A stretch of DNA of 64,000 nucleotides from the NCBI RefSeq assembly GCF_005869225.1, contig NZ_SWFP01000009.1, positions 1 to 64,000 on the forward strand, given 5' to 3'. This document shows, one piece after another, positions 49,681 through 60,800 of this stretch. The notes beneath the pieces are model-generated. The model was given only the letters and a program-made list of their open reading frames with translations. It searched no databases and was not told the origin of the DNA. Each line of letters begins with the position of its first letter. Position 1 is the stretch's first letter. Origin of the DNA: Dyadobacter bucti (GTDB lineage: Bacteria; Bacteroidota; Bacteroidia; Cytophagales; Spirosomataceae). The translations under genes were made by a program, and so were the position numbers.

Positions 49681-52665
49681 CTAAACCAATGCATCCCATA
49701 ATATCTCTGCCGGGTGCAAAGCCTTTCTGCCGGTTCCGTCGTGGATCTGGTGACGGCAGCTGGTGCCCGGGGCAGCGATAATCACTTCCTCTGCCTGCTG
49801 GCGCACAGCAGGGAAAAGTACCAGTTCCCCGATTTGCATGGAGAGATCATAATGTTCTTTTTCATAACCAAAAGAACCGGCCATTCCGCAGCATCCCGAT
49901 GGAATCAGTTGTACGGTGTAGTTCTCAGGGAGTGAGAGCATTTTCTTGGTTGGGATTACACTGGAAATTGCTTTCTGCTGACAATGTCCGTGCAATTTGA
50001 TCAGCCGTTTTTCTTTGGTGAACAAATTTTTCGAAATATGTTTCAGCTCAATTTCTCTCGACACGAATTCATCAAACTGTAGTGCATTCTGGGCCAGTTT
50101 TTTGGCTTCCTCCACCAGTTCCTGGCTGACAAGATCAGGATATTCGTCACGGAAAGTAAGTATAGCGGAAGGCTCAATCCCGACAAGCGGTGTATCATAA
50201 GAAATGATATCTTTCAATAACCTGATGTTCTCTTCGGCAATTTTTTTTGCATCTTTTAATAACCCTTTCGAAAGTTGTGGCCGACCCGAGGCAACATGTT
50301 TAGGGATGATCACTTCATACCCTAGTTTTTCCAATGTCAGAATAGATTTTTTGCCAATTTCTACATCATTATAATTGGTAAACTCATCACAGAACAAATA
50401 CACTCTGCGGGCATCCGTGGTTTTTCCGGGAGCTTTTGGTCTGTTATCATACCATTTTTTCAAAGTCGTGGCGTGCAGCAGAGGCATGGTACGTTCAGGG
50501 TGAAAGCCTACGACACGGTTGGCAATTTTACGCAGGGGCGCGTTCTTGAAAATCAGGTTATAGGCCCAGGGAACGTAACTTGCGATTCCTGTCATTTTAG
50601 AAAAATTACCAACCAGCCAGGACCTCAGCGGTACACCATGTACGTCATGATATTGCTGAAGAAATTCCATTTTCAGCTTGGCAACATCCACATTGGAGGG
50701 GCATTCACCTTTACAGCCTTTACAAGCAAGGCAGAGGTCGTAAACTTCCTTAATTTCCTGATGATCAAACCGGTTTTCCTTGGTCGAGCGCGTCAGCATT
50801 TCACGCAAAATATTCGCCCGGCCTCGGGTCGTATCTTTTTCATTCCGGGTTGCCATGAAACTCGGGCACATTGTTCCGCCGCTCATTTGCGTTTTTCGGC
50901 AGTCGCCGGAGCCGTTGCACTGCTCGGCATGTTGCAGGATGTTCTGGTCCTGAAACCGGAAGTACGTTTTGAATTCGGGCGTTTGCTGATCTGCTTCGTA
51001 GCGAAGGAACGTGTCCATCGGGGCAGTATCCACGATTTTTCCGGGATTGAAGATGTTATTCGGATCCCAGGTTTTTTTGATTTCCTTAAAAAGCTGGTAG
51101 TTGTGTTCGCCGACCATTTTCGGGATAAATTCCCCTCTCAGCCGTCCGTCGCCGTGTTCACCGGAAAGCGATCCGTCATATTTTTTAACAAGGTCAGCAA
51201 TCTCCTCAGCGATCATCCTGAATTGCTGGTGCCCCTCCCTTGTTTTGAGGTTGATGATCGGACGGAGGTGGATTTCACCGGTCCCGGCGTGTGCATAATG
51301 TACCGCCGACATCCCGTGTTTTTTCAATATCACATTGAAATCGCGGATATAATCGGGCTGGTCGTATACGTCAACGGCGGTATCTTCAATGACTGCCACG
51401 GCCTTTTCGTCGCCTGGAATATTTCCGAGCAGCCCGAGGCCGGCCTTGCGGAGTGCCCATATTTTTTTTGTATCATCGCCAAAAAGAAGCGGATAATGGA
51501 ATCCTATGCCTGCTTCTTCCAATTCCCTCTGCATCGCGGCAGCCAGCGACTCCACTTCCTCTTTGGTTTCCCTCGACAGATCCACCACCAGAATAGCAGG
51601 AAATTTACCGTCCGGTTTATTTTTAACAAAAAACGCATTCTTTTTCTGCTCCACATTCATGGTAGCACATTCCAATACATAGTCGTCGATCAACTCTACA
51701 GCGTGCGGCTGGTATTTCAATGTCAATATTGTGGCCCGCAATGCTTCATCGATAGAGTCGCAATGCACACAAACCAGTCCCTGCGTTTTTGGTGGAAGCG
51801 GTACAAGATTCAGCTTAATCTCCGTCAGAAAACACAGCGTTCCCTCTGAACCGGCGATCAGGCTGCACATATTGAAAGGCCGTACTTCATCACTTTCATT
51901 CCCTGAATAGGGCGCCATGTGCAGCAGCATATCCAGCGCATAACCCGTATTCCTTCTGCCGATGGTAGGTTTTGGGAAATTTCGTCTGATCTCCTCCTGA
52001 TTTTCAGGCGATTTCAGGATTTCATTTGTCTTGAGGTATATTTTATCAAGAAGCGAAGCGCTGCCATTTTTTTGCTGCGCGTTGGCCAGCAAATTGGTGA
52101 AATCACTACTATCGATATTTTTGAATTCAGCGTCGGAACCGTCTGCCAGGATTGCTTTTACTTCCAGGGTATGTTCCCGGGCACTTCCATATACGATGGA
52201 ATTGGAGCCACAGGAATTATTGCCGACCATGCCGCCTATCATCGCCCTGTTGGCTGTGGAAGTCTCGGGGCCGAAATAGAGACCATACGGTTTCAAAGCC
52301 ATATTCAACTCGTCCCTTACTACACCCGGCTGCACCCGTACCCAGCGCTCCGCTGCATTGATTTCCAGTATCTTAGTAAAATTCTTGGAAACATCCACCA
52401 CAATTCCGCTCCCCACCACCTGGCCAGCCAGAGACGTTCCGGCAGTGCGGGGAATGAGAGAAATCCTGTTTTGGGTTGCGTACGAAATCAGTGTTTTGAT
52501 GTCGGTTTCTGTCCTTGGAAACGCTACAGCCAGAGGCATTTCACGATAAGCGGAAGCATCCGTTGCATAAAGTGTCCGCATTACGTTATCATAGAACAGA
52601 TCACCTTCAAGTTGTTTGGCAAGTTCGCTTAAATCAGTATTTATTTCAGGGGACGGCGATGTCAT
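49681..52665 (-). CDS. FAD-linked oxidase fused to Fe-S/CCG domains (D-2-hydroxyacid dehydrogenase-like)
   Basis: The 994-residue protein joins a GlcD-type FAD domain (about 1-535; PRTAGTSLAGQ, GGMVGNNSCGSNS, GSEGTLCFLTEI, SGEHGDGRLRG) to an iron-sulfur part. Cysteine clusters are CNGSGDCRKTQ/CPSF near 590-615 and CLACKGCKGECPSNVD near 660. CCG-type motifs follow, HGHCQQKA and SGCCGMAGSFGYEKEHY near 915. Such proteins oxidise D-lactate, glycolate or D-2-hydroxyglutarate and pass electrons onward. The substrate is open. Divergent from the SusC gene. Confidence 0.9.
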   Translation of the reverse strand: MTSPSPEINTDLSELAKQLEGDLFYDNVMRTLYATDASAYREMPLAVAFPRTETDIKTLISYATQNRISLIPRTAGTSLAGQVVGSGIVVDVSKNFTKILEINAAERWVRVQPGVVRDELNMALKPYGLYFGPETSTANRAMIGGMVGNNSCGSNSIVYGSAREHTLEVKAILADGSDAEFKNIDSSDFTNLLANAQQKNGSASLLDKIYLKTNEILKSPENQEEIRRNFPKPTIGRRNTGYALDMLLHMAPYSGNESDEVRPFNMCSLIAGSEGTLCFLTEIKLNLVPLPPKTQGLVCVHCDSIDEALRATILTLKYQPHAVELIDDYVLECATMNVEQKKNAFFVKNKPDGKFPAILVVDLSRETKEEVESLAAAMQRELEEAGIGFHYPLLFGDDTKKIWALRKAGLGLLGNIPGDEKAVAVIEDTAVDVYDQPDYIRDFNVILKKHGMSAVHYAHAGTGEIHLRPIINLKTREGHQQFRMIAEEIADLVKKYDGSLSGEHGDGRLRGEFIPKMVGEHNYQLFKEIKKTWDPNNIFNPGKIVDTAPMDTFLRYEADQQTPEFKTYFRFQDQNILQHAEQCNGSGDCRKTQMSGGTMCPSFMATRNEKDTTRGRANILREMLTRSTKENRFDHQEIKEVYDLCLACKGCKGECPSNVDVAKLKMEFLQQYHDVHGVPLRSWLVGNFSKMTGIASYVPWAYNLIFKNAPLRKIANRVVGFHPERTMPLLHATTLKKWYDNRPKAPGKTTDARRVYLFCDEFTNYNDVEIGKKSILTLEKLGYEVIIPKHVASGRPQLSKGLLKDAKKIAEENIRLLKDIISYDTPLVGIEPSAILTFRDEYPDLVSQELVEEAKKLAQNALQFDEFVSREIELKHISKNLFTKEKRLIKLHGHCQQKAISSVIPTKKMLSLPENYTVQLIPSGCCGMAGSFGYEKEHYDLSMQIGELVLFPAVRQQAEEVIIAAPGTSCRHQIHDGTGRKALHPAEILWDALV

Positions 52666-53086
52666 AAAAGCAATTAAACTGGGAATATATCTGCCTCAAA
52701 GTTACACAGAACCGTGAATGATTTCCAGTAATTTTATATTAGAACTTTTCCGGTATCGTACCCGAATTACCCTGCTGATTCTGTCCCGTCAGCTGCCTGG
52801 CCCACCTGTATTGCATTTCTCAAATGGCGGGTTTGCATTAAAATCAGATATTATAACTTCTTGACATGGTATTTGAATTTTTGGCAGATTTATTTGTGAA
52901 ACTGGTATTGTATTATCCGAACCTTTTATATTATTTTGTACAAGCGCCAATGCTAATTTTATATTTTTTCTTAATTAAACCCATCGCATATAGCGGTTTT
53001 TAAAAATAAAGCCGCCTTGGGAGGAAAGACAGAAGAATGTTAAGATGATACAGAAAGCGTAAACAGACCTAATTAATTTATAACCT
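52666..53086. other. Intergenic region upstream of the SusC gene
   Basis: The 421-base gap separates two divergent genes and is AT-rich, especially 52850-53080. I see no gene, no convincing -7 box (the nearest TTTG strings lack the TA at the right spacing) and no operator-like palindrome. GGAGG at 53019-53023 is too far from the start at 53087 to be its ribosome site. Confidence 0.6.
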
Positions 53087-56000
53087 ATGATGAATCTATC
53101 CTTTCTAGAGTTTAGAGGGCGAAATCTTTTTATTAACAACCCTGCCAGGAAACGGTCGTCGGCCACTGGTTCAGGATTTTTAGAAGTTTTGCTTGTTTTA
53201 ATGATTATTACTTCCGCGGTATCTGCGCAGGATGTGAAGGTGTCGGGCAAGGTGTCAGACGGTAAAGGTACAGGTCTCCCGGGCGTGTCCATTACGGTAA
53301 AAGGTACAACTACGGGTACCAACTCGGATATGGACGGCAACTATGCTATCTCAGCCCCGTCGTCAGCCACCCTGGTTTTTAGTTTTATCGGTTTTACCAC
53401 CAAGGAGGTACTTATCGGAAATCAATCCAAATTAGATGTTGAACTGAGCGATGATATCAAAGCGCTCGAAGAAGTTGTCGTTGTAGGATATGGAACCGCG
53501 AAAAGAAAAGATGTTACAGGTTCCGTACAGTCTGTAACTTCCAAAGATTTCAACGCGGGTGTAAACCCGAACCCGCTTCAGGCCATTCAGGGCCGGGTAG
53601 CTGGTCTGGTGATCACGCAGCCCAATGGAGATCCTAATACCAGCCCGACAGTAAGGCTAAGGGGATATACTTCACTTGCCGGAGGTAGCGATCCTCTATA
53701 TGTTGTCGATGGGATTATCGGTGTTCCTATTACTACCATTTCCCCGACGGATATTGAAACGATGGATGTTTTGAAAGATGCTTCTGCTTCCGCGATCTAT
53801 GGTTCACGTGCGGCCAATGGAGTAATCATCATAACTACGAAACGCGGGAAAACCGGACGGGCAACTGTTACATTTAACAATTACGTTGGTGTCGACGTGA
53901 TTTCTAACAACCTTAAACTGCTCGACGGGCCTGGCTATATGTCAGAGGTAAGCCGGATCAAAGGCGATTCCTCTTTGCTAGACTCGCAACGTTTTCCGAA
54001 GGATGCGTCCGGAAAGAACTACAATACCGACTGGTGGGATGAAATATCCCGCTCGGGTTTCACAAACAGCCACGATCTCGCTATTTCCGGAGGTTCGCCA
54101 ACATTCTCTTACCGGGGATCGCTGAATTACATCAAAAGACAGGGTATTATCAAAAACACTGGGTTTGACCGTACTACTGCGCGTATCAACCTGGATCAGA
54201 AAGCACTGGACAATCGTTTGAATATCCAGTACAGCCTTTCTTATACCAATACAAATTCAGATCTCACAGATCCGGGCATATTGGTAAACGCTACATTGTT
54301 CCTCCCTACTTTGCCTGTAAGGAATGCAAACGGTTCATTTTATGAAGTACCGGGTGCATTTGACCTGAACAATCCGATGGCCATGCTAGCCAATGAGACA
54401 TTTGAGCGTCAGAAAAATGTACTGGTTGGAGGTGTTAACCTGAAATACGAATTATTCAGTGGTTTTACCCTAGGCGTAAATGGTGCGATCAAAAGTGACC
54501 AGGAGGTAACAAGCCGTGCGCGTGACAGGTCCGTAAAGGCTTTCCAGATCACCAATGGTGAAGCGTCAAGGAACCTCGGACAGACCAACGACAAACTTCT
54601 CGAATTGACAGCTACTTATGTAAAAGGTTTTGGCGATAAAGGAAGTAATTTCTCTCTGTTGGGAGGTTATTCATACCAAGATATCATCGATGATGGTTTT
54701 GGCGCAAATAACTCGCAGTTTGTAGCGACAGGCCTTGGTTTTAACAACCTCGGGCTGGGTGCCGGATCTTTGATTTTACCTAAAACTTCATACACAAGTT
54801 CTTATAAAAGAAGGACTTCTCTGGCATCTTTCTTCGGAAGAGGTACATTGAACTTCAACGAAAAATATAACCTTACCGGAACATTGAGGTACGATGGTAG
54901 TTCCAAATTCGGGGACAATAACAAATGGGGCTTGTTTCCGTCAGTTGCCGCAGGATGGACGCTTTCAGATGAATCCTTCTTCCCGAAATCGAACGCATTC
55001 AATTATCTGAAACTACGTGCCAGCTGGGGTAAAACAGGTAACTCCGAAGGGTTGATTCCTTACCAGTCACTGCAGCTTTATGGCCCTACCACATCTTATT
55101 ACGACGGAGGGATCAATAACTTTTTGCCGGGCTATGCGATCACGCAGAATACCAACCCAAACCTAAAATGGGAAGTGGTGGCGCAGACAAACCTTGGTCT
55201 TGATTTTCAATTTGTTAATGGCCGCTTTACCGGATCTATCGATTTGTTCAACAAGAAAACCAGTGACATGCTTTACCGGTATTCGGTACCTGCGGACGGC
55301 GTGAAGTTTTTCACGAATTCAATCTATGCGAATGTAGGTTCGATGCGTAACAAAGGAATAGAGCTTTCATTTGGCGGCGCGGTGATCGAAAAAGATAACT
55401 TCAACTGGACGAGCCGGGTAGTGGGGTCTTATATTAAAAATGAAATCATCAATCTGAAAAGCGACGAATTTGATTCTGGTATCATCCGTTTCAATGCTTT
55501 TGGTGGACGTGGTTTGTCCAACGTTTTTGCTTCCATTCTTACCCCGGGACTTGCATTGGGAACCTTTAACAATGTGGGCCATTTTGTAGGGTTCGATGAA
55601 AAAGGACAGATGCAGCTGCAGGCTGCTGATGATGGCGCTCCGGTAACCGACCCCGCGAAAGCCAAGCTGAATTTTAAGGATAATCCGCAGCCGTTTTTAA
55701 CTGCGGCCTGGGTCAACAATTTCACCTATAAAAAGTTTGATCTTAGCTTCCAGTTCAGAGGTGTTTTTGGCAACAGTATCCTGAATAACCTTCGTTCCAA
55801 CCTATCAATTCCGGGCTCTATTCTTGAAACGAATATGTTGCAAAGCGTGTCAGAGCTTCCAGCTAATTTCAGCACCAATGCCTTGTCGGACTACTGGCTT
55901 GAAAAAGCTACTTATGTCCGTCTGGATAACTGGCAGGTTGGTTACAATCTTGCGATGGACAGTAAGTATATTACGAATGCGCGGATATATTTGGGCGGAA

Positions 56001-56164
56001 ACAATCTGTTGATTTTTACCAAATACCGCGGCGTGGATCCTGAATTGGAGGTAAAGGGAGATTTGCCAACCAATTCACAAACACCAAACAGTCTTGGTCT
56101 GGATGCTACGGGTATTTATCCAAAAACACGTACATTCCAATTGGGTGTGAACTTAACCTTCTGA
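53087..56164 (+). CDS. SusC/RagA-type TonB-linked outer membrane receptor
   Basis: The 1025-residue receptor has an unusually long N-terminus before the hydrophobic signal core (LLVLMIITSAVSAQ, residues about 35-48), then a CarboxypepD_reg-like domain (KGTGLPGVSITVKGT), the SusC hallmark EEVVVVGYGTAKRKDVTGSV, a plug and a barrel ending RTFQLGVNLTF. It imports glycans or other large nutrients with SusD as lid. The SusD gene follows after 83 bases. The nutrient is unknown. Confidence 0.95.
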   Translation: MMNLSFLEFRGRNLFINNPARKRSSATGSGFLEVLLVLMIITSAVSAQDVKVSGKVSDGKGTGLPGVSITVKGTTTGTNSDMDGNYAISAPSSATLVFSFIGFTTKEVLIGNQSKLDVELSDDIKALEEVVVVGYGTAKRKDVTGSVQSVTSKDFNAGVNPNPLQAIQGRVAGLVITQPNGDPNTSPTVRLRGYTSLAGGSDPLYVVDGIIGVPITTISPTDIETMDVLKDASASAIYGSRAANGVIIITTKRGKTGRATVTFNNYVGVDVISNNLKLLDGPGYMSEVSRIKGDSSLLDSQRFPKDASGKNYNTDWWDEISRSGFTNSHDLAISGGSPTFSYRGSLNYIKRQGIIKNTGFDRTTARINLDQKALDNRLNIQYSLSYTNTNSDLTDPGILVNATLFLPTLPVRNANGSFYEVPGAFDLNNPMAMLANETFERQKNVLVGGVNLKYELFSGFTLGVNGAIKSDQEVTSRARDRSVKAFQITNGEASRNLGQTNDKLLELTATYVKGFGDKGSNFSLLGGYSYQDIIDDGFGANNSQFVATGLGFNNLGLGAGSLILPKTSYTSSYKRRTSLASFFGRGTLNFNEKYNLTGTLRYDGSSKFGDNNKWGLFPSVAAGWTLSDESFFPKSNAFNYLKLRASWGKTGNSEGLIPYQSLQLYGPTTSYYDGGINNFLPGYAITQNTNPNLKWEVVAQTNLGLDFQFVNGRFTGSIDLFNKKTSDMLYRYSVPADGVKFFTNSIYANVGSMRNKGIELSFGGAVIEKDNFNWTSRVVGSYIKNEIINLKSDEFDSGIIRFNAFGGRGLSNVFASILTPGLALGTFNNVGHFVGFDEKGQMQLQAADDGAPVTDPAKAKLNFKDNPQPFLTAAWVNNFTYKKFDLSFQFRGVFGNSILNNLRSNLSIPGSILETNMLQSVSELPANFSTNALSDYWLEKATYVRLDNWQVGYNLAMDSKYITNARIYLGGNNLLIFTKYRGVDPELEVKGDLPTNSQTPNSLGLDATGIYPKTRTFQLGVNLTF

Positions 56165-56247
56165 TTTAACAAACCAACAGGAGCAGCAGGATCAGGCGGC
56201 TATGAAGCCGCGATCTGAATTTCTCTACATATAAATAAAATATTGAG

Positions 56248-57723
56248 ATGAAAGTTAACATAAAACACATATTACTGGGCTCTGCAATGTTACTGGCAGG
56301 TCAGTCCTGTACTGATCTGAAAGAAACGACTTATGATGTAATTCCAACAGATGAGTTTGGTTCAACGCCGGATCAGCAGGCTGCGTTGCTCGGGCCGCTT
56401 TACAGCGCACTTGGCGATTATTTTGGAAGATATGCCGAATTGAACACCGTTACCGACGAACAGGTGATCCCAACAAGAGGGGGTGACTGGAAAGATGGCG
56501 ATGCCTGGAAACGTTTGAAACAACATAGCTGGACACCGGCGGGCGACGACGATAAATTCAACGGCATGTGGACCTGGTGCTATAACAGTATCACGTCCAT
56601 TAACCAGCAATTGAATAATCCCAACATTACCGACGAAAGCACAAAGGCGGAGCTAAGAGCACTACGGGCTTTTTTCCATTATGTAGCGCTGGATCATTTT
56701 CGTAACATCATTATTGCAGACAAACTCGGCGGAGCCAGCCCTACACAGAAAACGGGTAAGGAAGTTTTTGATTGGATCGAAAAAGAATTGAAAGAAGTAT
56801 ATCCGAACCTTAGCACTACCACCGGTGGGGCATTTTACGGACGTTTTAATAAATATGTGGCTGATATGCTTCTTGCAAAATTGTATATCAACGCAGAGGT
56901 TTATACCGGAACCCCTAAATGGGCCGAAGCAAAGGCGGAATGCGATATCATCATTGCGTCAGGTAAATATGCGCTTTCTGCAGACTTTTTCAGCAACTTC
57001 TCTACACAAAACCAGGCGTCGAAAGAGAACATCCTGGCAGTTCCTTATGACGCTTCCAAAAGAGGAGGTTTCAACATGAACATGCGTACGCTGCACTATC
57101 TCAGCCAGCTGACTTACAATACGCCCCAGGCTCCCTGGAACGGTTACTGTACTGCGACAGAGTTTTACAATTCATTTGCCGAAAGTGACGACAGGAAAAA
57201 AATGTGGATCGTTGGCCAGCAGTATTCGTCTGACGGAAAAGCTTTGACCGACGATGGAAGACCGTTCATTTTCACTCCTGAGATACCTGCTTTCGAAATG
57301 CCTGCTGGTCCCGTGGCCCGTTTGGCCGGTGCCAGAAGTCAGAAATATGAAATTCAGAGAAACGGAGCCAGCAATGATCAGGATAATGACTACGTGATTT
57401 TCCGTTTGGGAGATACCTATCTGATCAGAGCGGAAGCGAATCTGCGTCTTGGCAATACCGCAGATGCGATCAAAGATGTGAACGTAATCAGGGAGCGTGT
57501 AGGCGCTACGCCCGTGACAAAGCTTACATTGGCCGACATGCTTGCCGAAAGAGGCTGGGAAATGGCGTGGGAATATACCCGCCGTCAGGATCTGATCCGG
57601 TTCGGTCAGTTCAACAAGGCCTGGCAGTTTAAAGAAGCTTCTCCGGAATTTAGGAATATCTTCCCGATCCCGTCGTCCCAGATTTCTTTGAATCCCAATC
57701 TGAAACAAAACCCCGGATATTGA
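56248..57723 (+). CDS. SusD/RagB-type lipoprotein
   Basis: The 491-residue lipoprotein has a signal (LLAGQSCTD, C21). Helical TPR-like N-terminus, ALRAFFHYVALDHFRNI (an R-A-x-x-x-Y signature of SusD) and C-terminal FRLGDTYLIRAEANLRLG, RQDLIRFGQF and the typical end FPIPSSQISLNPNLKQNPGY. It caps the SusC channel and binds the nutrient at the surface. The gene is co-transcribed with susC by position. Confidence 0.95.
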   Translation: MKVNIKHILLGSAMLLAGQSCTDLKETTYDVIPTDEFGSTPDQQAALLGPLYSALGDYFGRYAELNTVTDEQVIPTRGGDWKDGDAWKRLKQHSWTPAGDDDKFNGMWTWCYNSITSINQQLNNPNITDESTKAELRALRAFFHYVALDHFRNIIIADKLGGASPTQKTGKEVFDWIEKELKEVYPNLSTTTGGAFYGRFNKYVADMLLAKLYINAEVYTGTPKWAEAKAECDIIIASGKYALSADFFSNFSTQNQASKENILAVPYDASKRGGFNMNMRTLHYLSQLTYNTPQAPWNGYCTATEFYNSFAESDDRKKMWIVGQQYSSDGKALTDDGRPFIFTPEIPAFEMPAGPVARLAGARSQKYEIQRNGASNDQDNDYVIFRLGDTYLIRAEANLRLGNTADAIKDVNVIRERVGATPVTKLTLADMLAERGWEMAWEYTRRQDLIRFGQFNKAWQFKEASPEFRNIFPIPSSQISLNPNLKQNPGY

Positions 57724-57846
57724 TCTTCGTTGTGACACATTCAGTTGGTAATATCTGATCAAAGCAGGAGCAGGCTGATTAAGGCTTGCTCCTGTTTAAT
57801 TTTACCTTTGTTGTACCTGTTAAATTGTATCAAGAAAAGCCCGCTT

Positions 57847-60800
57847 ATGTTTAAGCATGTTATTGCGCAGTTAGTCTTTATGTCCTGTATTCTCATTTTT
57901 GGAGGGTGCTCGGACAAAGAAAAAGAGGGTGATTACCTGTTTCAGCAAATGTCCGAGACGGAAACCGGTATTTCCTTCGAAAACACGATCACCAATAGTG
58001 AGGAGTTTAATATTTTCAATTACCGGAATTTCTACAACGGTGGAGGCGTAGCGATTGGTGATATCAACAATGATGATCTTCCCGACGTCTATTTGACCGC
58101 AAATCAGGGAGACAATAAGCTTTTTCTCAATAAAGGCAATTTTAAGTTCGAGGATATAACAGAAAAAGCGGGGGTAGCGGGTACCAAGTCGTGGAGCACC
58201 GGTGCCACTTTTGCGGATGTGAATGGAGACGGGCTGCTAGATCTGTACTTGTGCAATGCCGGGAGGTCTGATGAACGTGCCAATGAACTATTTATTAATA
58301 AAGGTGACGGTACTTTTAAGGAAAGCGCAAAAGCGTACGGGCTGGATGATCAGGGCTATTCCACTCACGCTGCTTTCTTCGATTTTGACAGGGACGGAGA
58401 CCTTGACATGTTCCTGCTCAACAACAGTTTTACACCAGTGGGAAGGCTGGCTTACTCTAATATCCGAAATCAGAGAGACAAGGAAGGCGGCCATAAAATG
58501 TTTAGAAATGATGGAGGGCACTTTACCGATATCAGTGAGGAAGCCGGCATTTACGGGAGTCTGATCGGTTTTGGGTTGGGCATAACAATTGGGGATGTAA
58601 ACAATGACAACTGGTTGGATATGTATATTTCCAACGACTTTTACGAACACGACTACCTTTACATCAACAATCAGGACGGCACTTTCACAGAATCCGGTAA
58701 GTCGGCGATGCAGCACATGAGTTTGTCGTCGATGGGCGCCGATATTGCCGATATCAACAATGATGGAAAGCTGGACATTTACGTCACAGACATGCTTCCT
58801 GGCCAGGATCGCAGGCTCAAACTCACTTCTACCTACGAAGGCCATGATCTTTTTGCACTGAAAGTATCCCGTGATTTTCATTATCAATACATGCAGAATA
58901 CTTTGCAGCTCAACCAGTCAGGCGGCCCGGGAGGGAAAACCTGGTTCAGTGAAATCGCAAGGTTTACCGGTACACACGCAACAGACTGGAGCTGGGGTGC
59001 GCTTATTTTTGATATGGATTCGGATGGAGAAAAAGATATTTTCGTAGCCAATGGAATCAATAAGGATCTGACTAACCAGGATTTTGTACAGTTTCTGGCC
59101 GATCCGTCCAATATAGCCGAAGTAAGCCGGACACGGAAGTTCGATTACCGGATGTTTCTGGATAAAATGCCTTCGGAGCCGCTTTCCAATTATGCTTTCA
59201 AAAATGGGGGTAACCTTTCGTTTTCAAATCAGGCCGCGGCATGGGGGCTTGCTACCCCTTCTTTTTCCAATGGAGCCGCCTATGGCGATCTTGACAACGA
59301 CGGCGATCTGGATCTGATAGTTAATAATGTAAACAGTCAGCTTTTTGTATATAAAAACCGGTCGAACGAACGAAAGGATTTTCATTATGTCAAATTCAAG
59401 CTAAACGGCGAGAGCGCGAACAAAAACGGGATTGGGACAAAAGTATATGTGCACCAGGCCGGCCGGACGCAGATGCTTCAGCAAATGCCCAACCGGGGAT
59501 TTGAGTCGTCCGTTGACCTCCGCCTTACATTCGGATTGGGTAATGATCCCAAAATCGATTCGGTAACCTTAGTTTGGGAGAACGACAAGCAGCAGGTGAT
59601 GAGGCAGGTTCGGGCGGATTCGGTGTACACTGTCAGTCAAAAAGATGCTTCCGGAACATGGAAACCGGAAATGGAATCAGGTAAAAAGCAATTCAATGAT
59701 GTCACTGCCAGCAGCGGGATAGATTTTACACACAAAGAGGCCGATTACGTTGACTATAATCAGAACCCCCTGATCAAACAGATGTATTCGCGGCTGGGGC
59801 CGGCGCTGGCTGTGGGTGATGTGAATAATGATGGTCTTGACGATGTGTATATCGGAGGCGCGACGGGGCAGGGCGGAAGGCTATATTATCAGAACAAAGG
59901 TGGGAGTTTCGTCGAAAAAACGCCTGAAATTTTCGCAAAGGAAACAGAACTGGAGGCTTCTGACGCAGTTTTTTTTGACTTGGATAATGACAATGACCTT
60001 GACTTGCTGGTAGTATCCGGCAGCAATGAGTTCAAGGACGATGATAATATTTTATTGCCCAAACTGTACCTGAATGACGGCAAAGGTAACTTTACCAAAA
60101 GCAACGGTTTTCCGGCATTGAAAATAAACGCCTCCTGCGTTGCGGTGGCAGATTATGACAAAGACGGAGATTTGGATGTTTTTGTAGGTTCCAGATTAAA
60201 ATCGGGACAATATGGTGTGGATCCACCGAGTTACCTGCTCACCAACGACGGCACCGGCAGTTTTAAGAATTACACAAAACGGTATATCCCGGAAATAGGA
60301 AAATTGGGCATGGTTACTGACGCAGTATGGGCTGACCTGGATGGAGATGCTTATCCCGAGCTGGTGGTGGCTGGCGATTGGATGCCGATCATGGTTTTTA
60401 AAAACAAAAAGAACAAGCTCGAATTACAGGCAGCAGATGTGGTTAAAAATGCCAAAGGAGAGATTGTAAATACTGCGGGCTGGTGGAATTCGCTGGCCGT
60501 AGCCGATATCGACAATGACGGCGACCTCGATGTCATTGCCGGAAACCTTGGATTGAACTCGCGCCTGAAAGCTTCTCAGCAAAAGCCCGTGGAAATGTAT
60601 GTGAAGGATTTTGACCATAACGGGATCATCAAACAGATCATCACATGCCCGGACGAAACCGGGAAATCGTACCCGATGGTAATGAAGCCCGATTTGCTGC
60701 GCGCAATGCCTTCTCTGAAAAAGAAGTTTGTGAAATATCAGCAATATGCAGACAAAACGATTGAAGAGGTGATTAATAAAGAAGACCTTGCCGACGCGAT

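Noticed and set aside
50473..51849. 458-codon plus-strand open frame
   Set aside because: It lies wholly antisense to the FAD/Fe-S oxidase gene, whose motifs are intact; the encoded protein has no recognisable domain.
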